Shown here piece after piece: positions 1-4,405 of a DNA stretch of 5,774 bases (position 1 is its first letter; every line of letters begins with the position of its first letter). Below the pieces are notes generated by a model, which saw only the letters and a list, made by a program, of their open reading frames with translations, was not told the origin of the DNA and did no database searches. The stretch is from Pseudomonadota bacterium. Its GTDB lineage: Bacteria; Myxococcota_A; Polyangia; Polyangiales; Polyangiaceae. Position numbers and translations under genes: made by a program. The stretch spans positions 1 to 5,774 of the forward strand of contig JAEYOT010000413.1 in the NCBI GenBank assembly GCA_023411445.1, written 5' to 3'.

Positions 1-1
1 C

Positions 2-118
2 GTCGCGGTGTTCCAGGTGCGCGGCGCGGGGTGGCCGTGGACCGATCGCGAGGTCCAGCGCAGAAACTCGGCGGATCCGTTCCCGGGTCGCTACGCGCCA
101 CCCCCGCCCTCTTACTGA
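2..118 (+). CDS. C-terminal end of an unidentified upstream protein (partial)
   Basis: The reading frame beginning at base 2 is open from the left edge to a TGA at 116-118 and gives 38 residues. About 31 of 37 sense codons end in G or C. That bias matches the confident genes here, and it is why I chose this frame over the other two open plus-strand frames. The tail contains the segment GWPWTDREVQRRNSADPF and ends in a proline-rich stretch (APPPPSY). I do not recognise a family from so short a tail, and no domain can be named. It lies 51 bp upstream of the binding-protein gene in the same direction, so it could belong to the same transcription unit, but the gap and its candidate promoter make a separate unit as likely. 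Confidence 0.6.
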   Translation, partial: VAVFQVRGAGWPWTDREVQRRNSADPFPGRYAPPPPSY

Positions 119-132
119 CGGTCGAATGGGGC

Positions 133-162
133 TTACGCCGAGCGCCGGGCTCCGACTAGCAT
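133..162 (+). promoter_or_regulatory. Weak candidate promoter for the importer operon
   Basis: TAGCAT at 157-162 fits the TANNNT pattern of a sigma-70-type -10 element (4 of 6 matches to TATAAT). It ends 7 nt before the GTG at 170. A poor -35 (TTACGC, 133-138) lies 18 nt upstream of it. If real, transcription would begin at about 169-170, giving a leaderless or nearly leaderless message. This is consistent with the absence of any Shine-Dalgarno sequence upstream of GTG 170. The 51-bp gap contains no other candidate. The match is weak and could be chance. Confidence 0.25.
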
Positions 163-169
163 TCGGCTC

Positions 170-229
170 GTGCTGCGCCGGGATTTGCTTTGCGGACTGA
201 GTGTTGTGGCGTTCGGCTCCGTCGCCTGC
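170..229 (+). other. Lipoprotein signal peptide with a Tat-like twin arginine
   Basis: The first 20 residues have arginines at 3 and 4 (LRRDLL, resembling the Tat pattern RRxFL with Leu for Phe). A short hydrophobic core follows (residues 6-19), then SVAC, with Cys20 as the probable acylation site. The -3 residue is Ser, where the lipobox consensus prefers Leu, Val or Ile, so the lipobox is slightly atypical. KK follows the cysteine; with no Asp at +2 there is no E. coli-style inner-membrane retention signal, although sorting rules in other phyla differ. Export through Sec or Tat cannot be decided from sequence. Confidence 0.7.
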
Positions 230-1177
230 AAGAAGGCCGAGCAGACGGGCGCGGGCGGCGCCGCGAAGCTCCGCATCGCGGTCGTGCCGAAGGGTACGAC
301 GCACGAGTTCTGGAAAGCCGTGCACGCTGGCGCGGCCAAGGCCGGCAAAGAGCTCGGCGTCGAGATCATCTGGAAGGGGCCCCTGAAAGAGGACGATCTC
401 AAGTCGCAGGTGGACTTGGTGCAGAGCTTCACCGCGCAGGGCGTGTCGGGCATGGTGCTTGCGCCGCTGAACGACTCTGCCTTGGTAGCGCCGGTGCGGA
501 GCGCCGTCCGAGCAGGCGTACCGGTCGTGATTTTCGACTCCGACTTGAAGGGGCAGGACCACGCGAGCTTCGTCGCGACCGACAACCGCGCGGCTGGACG
601 GCTAGCAGGCGAGAAGATGGGAGCCTTGCTGGGCGGCAAAGGCAACGTGGTCGTGCTCCGCTACCAGGAGGGCTCGGCGAGCACTCGGCACCGCGAGGAT
701 GGCTTCGTGGAAGGCCTCCGCAAGTTCCCTGAGCTCAAGCTGATCAGCGACAATCAGTACGCGGGCGCCACCACCGAGACCGCGTTCTCCGCCAGCGAGA
801 ACCTGCTGATCGCGCAGAAGGCCGCCCAAGGCGGCGTGCAAGGCGTGTTCTGTCCGAACGAGTCCACCACCTTCGGCATGCTGCTCGCCTTGGAGAAGGC
901 GGGCCTCGCCGGCAAGCTCAAGTTCATCGGCTTCGACTCGTCGAGCAAGCTGATCGAAGGCGTGCGCGCCGGGAAGATCGACGGCTTGGTGCTGCAAAAC
1001 CCCTTCAACATGGGCTACCTGGCGGTCAAGACCTTGGTCGCGCATTTGAAGAAGGAGCCGGTGGAGAGCCGCATCGACACCGGAGCTGCGCTGATCGACA
1101 AGAGCAACATGGAGCAGCCGGACATGAAGGCGCTGCTGTCGCCGCCGCTCAATGAATGGTTGGGCAGCGCGCAGTGA
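170..1177 (+). CDS. Lipoprotein substrate-binding protein of a sugar-type (RbsB-like) ABC importer
   Basis: This 335-residue protein is a periplasmic-binding-protein fold of the Peripla_BP_4/LacI-like class, expected to capture a sugar-like ligand and deliver it to the permease encoded two genes downstream. GTG 170 is the only usual start after the in-frame TGA at 116-118. Residues 1-20 are a lipoprotein signal with Cys20 as the likely lipidated residue. The mature fold runs from about residue 33 to 330. By alignment from memory to E. coli RbsB, ligand positions appear at F47/W48, D123, R173, N230, D256 and Q276. RbsB Arg90, a ribose contact, is Ser124 here, and RbsB Asn13 is probably His45. 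The family is clear but the substrate is not; ribose is unlikely. The stop overlaps the ATPase GTG in GTGA. No Shine-Dalgarno sequence precedes the start. Confidence 0.93.
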   Translation: MLRRDLLCGLSVVAFGSVACKKAEQTGAGGAAKLRIAVVPKGTTHEFWKAVHAGAAKAGKELGVEIIWKGPLKEDDLKSQVDLVQSFTAQGVSGMVLAPLNDSALVAPVRSAVRAGVPVVIFDSDLKGQDHASFVATDNRAAGRLAGEKMGALLGGKGNVVVLRYQEGSASTRHREDGFVEGLRKFPELKLISDNQYAGATTETAFSASENLLIAQKAAQGGVQGVFCPNESTTFGMLLALEKAGLAGKLKFIGFDSSSKLIEGVRAGKIDGLVLQNPFNMGYLAVKTLVAHLKKEPVESRIDTGAALIDKSNMEQPDMKALLSPPLNEWLGSAQ

Positions 1178-2652
1178 CGAGGCTGGCGCTCCGCGGCGTC
1201 CAGAAGTCGTTCGGTCCCGCTCGCGCGCTGGCGGACGTGAGCTTGAGCGCCTCCGCGGGCAGCGTGCACGCGGTGCTGGGCGAGAACGGCGCCGGCAAGA
1301 GCACGCTGATGAAGGTGCTCTCTGGCGCGGAGCGCCCGGACGCGGGCGAGCTCTTGCTGGACGGCGCGCCGTATCGGCCAAGCTCCCCGGTGGCGGCGCG
1401 GCGCGCGGGCGTCTCGATCGTGTATCAGGAGCCGCTGTACTGCGCGGATCTGAGCGTCCGCGAGAACATCTTGCTCGGCAGCGAGCCGACCTCGCGCGGC
1501 CTGATCGATCGCGCGCGCGGGCGTGAGCTTGCCAGCCGTGCCTTGGCGCAGGTCGGCTCGAGCGAGGCCGGCATGCTCGAGCGACGCATGGGCGACTTGT
1601 CGCCGGCCGACCGACAGTTGGTGTGCATCGCCCGCGCGCTGGTCGGCGAGTGCAAGGTGTTGATCCTGGACGAGCCCACCAGCGCCCTCACCGCCGCGGA
1701 CACCGCGCGCCTGTTCGAGATCGTGCGGCGACTGGCGACGGCGGGCGTCACCGTGCTTTACATCTCGCACTTCCTCGAGGAGGTCGAGCGCGTCGCGCAA
1801 CAGTTCACGGTGCTGCGCGACGGGCGCTCGGTGGCGAGCGGCGAAGTGAAGAGCACCAGTCGCCAGGAGCTGGTCTCGCTCATGGCGGGGCGCGCGGTGA
1901 GCGAGCTGTTCCCGCGCTCGACGCGCACGCCGGGCGAAGTCGCGCTCGAGGTGCGCGAGCTCAGCGGTCGACGCGCTCCCCACGCCGTGAGCCTCAGCCT
2001 ACGGCGCGGTGAAGTGCTGGGCATCGCGGGCTTGGTCGGCTCCGGCCGCACCGAGCTGCTGCGCGCGGTCTACGGGCTGGATCCGCGCGTAGCTGGACAG
2101 GTGCTGGTGGGCGGCCTGTCCGTAGCCGCGCGACCGGTGGAGCTCGCGCGGCGCAAAGTGGGCCTCCTGTCCGAAGACCGCAAGGGCGAGGGGCTGGCCG
2201 AGGGCCTGTCGATCGCCGAAAATATCACGCTCTCTGGCGCCGCTGCGCTCGGTCCGTGGGGCTTGTCGCTCCCGGCGCGCGGCCGCGCCATCGCGCGGCG
2301 CTGGATCGACCAGCTCATGATTCGCTGCCGTGGGCCAGAGCAGCGAGCGCGCGCGCTGTCCGGTGGCAATCAACAGAAGGTAGCCTTGGCGCGTCTCTTG
2401 GAGCAGGACGTGGACGTGCTGCTGCTCGACGAGCCCACGCGCGGGATCGACGTCGGCTCCCGCGCAGATATCTACCGCCTGATCGATCAGCTCGCGACGC
2501 GCGGCAAAGCGGTGCTGCTGGTGTCCAGCTACTTGCCGGAGCTGATCGGGGTCTGCGATCGCATCGCCGTGATGGTCCGCGGCAAGCTCGGTCCGGCGCG
2601 CCCAGCCGATCAGCTGACGGAGCACGCGCTGCTGTTGGAGGCGACCGGATGA
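1174..2652 (+). CDS. Double-domain ATPase of a sugar-type ABC importer (RbsA/MglA-like)
   Basis: This is the cytoplasmic energy-coupling subunit, with two fused nucleotide-binding domains in 492 residues, the usual size for this family. Domain 1 has Walker A GENGAGKST (36-44), Q-loop Q85, signature LSPADRQ (142-148), Walker B VLILDE (162-167) and H-loop H199. Domain 2 has a degenerate Walker A GLVGSGRTE (286-294) without the Lys, the family motif SEDRKGEGL (333-341), signature LSGGNQQ (395-401) and Walker B VLLLDE (415-420). Ser-Ser replaces the second H-loop histidine, as is common in RbsA proteins. I chose GTG 1174 because its GTGA overlap with the upstream stop mirrors the ATGA at the next junction and the domain begins at once. 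ATG 1156 would add six residues (MVGQRA) and is possible. Neither start has a good Shine-Dalgarno sequence, so translation is probably coupled to the upstream gene. Confidence 0.96.
   Translation: MTRLALRGVQKSFGPARALADVSLSASAGSVHAVLGENGAGKSTLMKVLSGAERPDAGELLLDGAPYRPSSPVAARRAGVSIVYQEPLYCADLSVRENILLGSEPTSRGLIDRARGRELASRALAQVGSSEAGMLERRMGDLSPADRQLVCIARALVGECKVLILDEPTSALTAADTARLFEIVRRLATAGVTVLYISHFLEEVERVAQQFTVLRDGRSVASGEVKSTSRQELVSLMAGRAVSELFPRSTRTPGEVALEVRELSGRRAPHAVSLSLRRGEVLGIAGLVGSGRTELLRAVYGLDPRVAGQVLVGGLSVAARPVELARRKVGLLSEDRKGEGLAEGLSIAENITLSGAAALGPWGLSLPARGRAIARRWIDQLMIRCRGPEQRARALSGGNQQKVALARLLEQDVDVLLLDEPTRGIDVGSRADIYRLIDQLATRGKAVLLVSSYLPELIGVCDRIAVMVRGKLGPARPADQLTEHALLLEATG
2637..2641 (+). 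promoter_or_regulatory. Strong ribosome binding site for the permease
   Basis: GGAGG lies 7 nt before ATG 2649, inside the last codons of the ATPase gene. It fixes the permease start at 2649. This matters because the frame stays open upstream inside the ATPase gene and could be mis-extended to 2256. Confidence 0.8.
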
Positions 2653-3605
2653 ACGCGGCGCTCACGACCTGGCTGAGAAAACCGTGGCTCGGACCGCTGC
2701 TCGCGCTCGTGTGTGTGTACGCCTTGTTCGCCGTGCTCACGCCTGACACCTTCCTGCGACCGCTCAACGCCGTCACCATGCTGCGGCAAACCGTGGTGGT
2801 CTCGATCGCGGCGGCGGGCATGGCGCTCATCATCGTGCACGGCGGGATCGATCTATCCGTCGGCTCCACCGTGGCCCTGACCACGGTCGTGGTCGCCAAG
2901 TGCCTGCAAGGCGGGGCCGGGCCGGGTAGCGCGGTGCTGGCCGCGCTGGCGCTAGGGACGCTGGCGGGCGCGCTGAATGGGGCGCTGGTGGTAGGGCTGC
3001 GCATCGCGCCGTTCATCGCCACGCTCGGCACGATGAGCGCTCTGCGCGGCGTGGCCAAAGGCCTGGCCGACGAGCAGAAGATCGACGCTCCAGCGAGGGG
3101 CATCGACGACTGGATGGCGATCTTGCCAGGTGAGCAGCTGCTGCCGCACGGCGTGTGGGTGGCGCTGCTGGTCGGCGCTGCCTGCGCCGTGTTGCTCGGC
3201 TACACGCGGCTGGGGCGGCACGCCGTCGCCGTCGGCTCGAACGAGCTGACCGCGCGCTTGTGCGGCGTGCCCGTGACGCGCGTGCGGCTTGTGATCTACA
3301 CGCTGGGAGGCTTACTGGCCGGCGTCGCTGGCGTGCTCGAGTTCTCGACCCTCACGGTCGGCGATCCGACGGATTCGGTGGGGCTAGAGCTGGAGGCGAT
3401 CGCGGCCGTGGTGATCGGTGGGGGATCGCTCTCTGGCGGGCAAGGCTCGATCGCCGGCACCCTACTGGGAGCGCTGCTGCTCACGGTGATCAAAGCGGGT
3501 TGCACGCACGTCGGCATGCCCAACTGGATCCAGGAGATCTTGACCGGAGCCATCATCGTGATCGCCATGACGCTCGATCGCGTGCGACAGACCGCGAGGG
3601 ACTAG
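2649..3605 (+). CDS. Permease of a sugar-type ABC importer (RbsC-like)
   Basis: This 318-residue polytopic inner-membrane protein is of the BPD_transp_2/RbsC family and would form the translocation channel, usually as a homodimer. Family landmarks are GGIDLSVGS (65-73), TLGTMSALRG (125-134), GSNELTARLCGV (196-207) and the cytoplasmic-coupling region EAIAAVVIGGGSLSGGQGS (249-267). Hydrophobic segments fall near 14-30, 47-63, 73-87, 94-117, 121-139, 169-185, 212-230, 247-260, 268-283 and 295-309. A polar stretch at 140-165 (DEQKIDAPARGIDDW) sits between membrane segments. The start overlaps the ATPase stop in ATGA and has a strong GGAGG site, so the two are translationally coupled. Length and motifs are complete with no sign of damage. 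The transported ligand cannot be read from this subunit. Confidence 0.95.
   Translation: MNAALTTWLRKPWLGPLLALVCVYALFAVLTPDTFLRPLNAVTMLRQTVVVSIAAAGMALIIVHGGIDLSVGSTVALTTVVVAKCLQGGAGPGSAVLAALALGTLAGALNGALVVGLRIAPFIATLGTMSALRGVAKGLADEQKIDAPARGIDDWMAILPGEQLLPHGVWVALLVGAACAVLLGYTRLGRHAVAVGSNELTARLCGVPVTRVRLVIYTLGGLLAGVAGVLEFSTLTVGDPTDSVGLELEAIAAVVIGGGSLSGGQGSIAGTLLGALLLTVIKAGCTHVGMPNWIQEILTGAIIVIAMTLDRVRQTARD
3596..3601 (+). promoter_or_regulatory. Ribosome binding site for the MOSC gene
   Basis: GAGGGA lies 6 nt before ATG 3608 and overlaps the final codons of the permease gene. It supports the start at 3608 and shows that the MOSC gene is positioned to be translated from the importer message. 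The in-frame open stretch upstream, back to 3155, lies inside the permease gene and is not coding. Confidence 0.75.
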
Positions 3606-3607
3606 CG

Positions 3608-4405
3608 ATGCGGCTGAGCGCTCTCTTCGTCTACCCGATCAAAGCCTGCGGCGGCGTGCCGCTGCGTGAGGCTCAGGTGGTAGAGCGCGGGTTGAGGCTG
3701 GACCGGCGCTACATGCTGATCGATCGCGCCGGTCGCTTCGTGACGCAGCGTGAGCTGCCCGGCTTGTGCTTGGTGCGACTCGAGCTGCAGCCGGACGGGC
3801 TCGGGCTCACGGCCCCGGATGCCCAGCCGCTCGAGCTGCCGCTCGCGCTGGAGGGTGGCGAGCTCGTCACTTGCAACGTTTGGAACGACGAGTGTGTCGC
3901 GCTGTGCCACGAAGGCGGCAGCCGCTGGTTCTCCGAGCTGACCGGGCGAGACTTGCGCCTCGTCTTCATGCCGGATTCGGTCCAGCGCCCCGTAAACCCG
4001 AAGCGCGCGCAGCCGGGCGATATCGTCAGCTTCGCCGACGGCTACCCGTGCCTGGTCGTCTCCGAAGCCTCGCTCGCGGACCTGAACAGTCGCTTGCGCG
4101 AGCCCGTCGCTATGGACCGCTTCCGGCCAAACTTGGTGCTCAGCGACTGCGAGCCGTACGCGGAGGACGCCTTCGTGAGCCTACGCATTGGGCAAGTCTC
4201 GTTTCGCGCGGTCAAGCGCTGTGAGCGCTGCGTCGTGACCACCATCGATCAGCACACGGCCGAGCGCGGCGCCGAGCCGCTCCGCACCTTGGCTGGCTAC
4301 CGGCGGCAGGACGGCAAGCTCTGGTTCGGCATGAACCTGATCCACGACGGCCCAGGGACCTTACGGGTGGGCGACGAGGCTCACGCGACCCGTCAGAAGC
4401 AGTAG
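3608..4405 (+). CDS. MOSC-domain protein, YcbX/mARC-like probable molybdenum-cofactor reductase
   Basis: This 265-residue protein has a MOSC N-terminal beta-barrel domain (about 1-118) followed by a MOSC domain (about 127-258). Recognisable motifs are VYPIKACGG (8-16), GLRLDRRYML (28-37), SFADGYPCLVVSEASLADL (141-159), MDRFRPNLVLS (169-179), CERCVVTTID (205-214), EPLRTLAGYR (223-232) and FGMNLI (240-245). In the mARC/YcbX family the second cysteine of the CxxC-TT motif, here Cys208, is the expected molybdenum ligand. Relatives reduce N-hydroxylated bases and similar compounds; that activity is inferred here. E. coli YcbX is about 369 residues and ends in a 2Fe-2S ferredoxin domain; this protein stops after the MOSC domain, so it needs a separate electron donor. 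Ala13 stands where relatives usually have Ser after the Lys. It starts 2 nt after the permease stop, which makes it the likely fourth gene of the operon. Confidence 0.93.
   Translation: MRLSALFVYPIKACGGVPLREAQVVERGLRLDRRYMLIDRAGRFVTQRELPGLCLVRLELQPDGLGLTAPDAQPLELPLALEGGELVTCNVWNDECVALCHEGGSRWFSELTGRDLRLVFMPDSVQRPVNPKRAQPGDIVSFADGYPCLVVSEASLADLNSRLREPVAMDRFRPNLVLSDCEPYAEDAFVSLRIGQVSFRAVKRCERCVVTTIDQHTAERGAEPLRTLAGYRRQDGKLWFGMNLIHDGPGTLRVGDEAHATRQKQ

Noticed and set aside
139..170. Short inverted repeat CGAGC/GCTCG in the gap before the binding-protein gene, considered as an operator.
   Set aside because: Five-base arms 22 nt apart are expected by chance in GC-rich DNA, and no regulator gene is nearby to support it.
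1156..1173. ATG 1156 as the ATPase start.
   Set aside because: Possible but less likely. It would add MVGQRA before a domain that starts cleanly at GTG 1174, and the 4-bp overlap at 1174 matches the next junction in the operon. No ribosome site decides between them.
602..2625. Long minus-strand open frames opposite the binding-protein and ATPase genes (602-1381, 1015-1983, 1999-2625).
   Set aside because: They lie antisense to genes with complete family motifs. Their translations are rich in Arg, Ala and His with no domain, as expected from shadow frames in GC-rich DNA.
2256..2648. Extension of the permease upstream to 2256.
   Set aside because: That stretch overlaps the second ATPase domain, which has intact motifs, and gives low-complexity Arg/Ala-rich sequence. 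GGAGG at 2637-2641 and the ATGA overlap fix the start at 2649.
3155..3607. Extension of the MOSC protein upstream to 3155.
   Set aside because: The region codes for conserved permease membrane segments in another frame. The MOSC N-terminal domain begins at once at 3608 with its own ribosome site.
4363..4393. Inverted repeat ACGGGT/ACCCGT as a terminator for the minus-strand gene.
   Set aside because: Six base pairs around a 19-nt loop with no T-run, inside the MOSC coding region; too weak to call.
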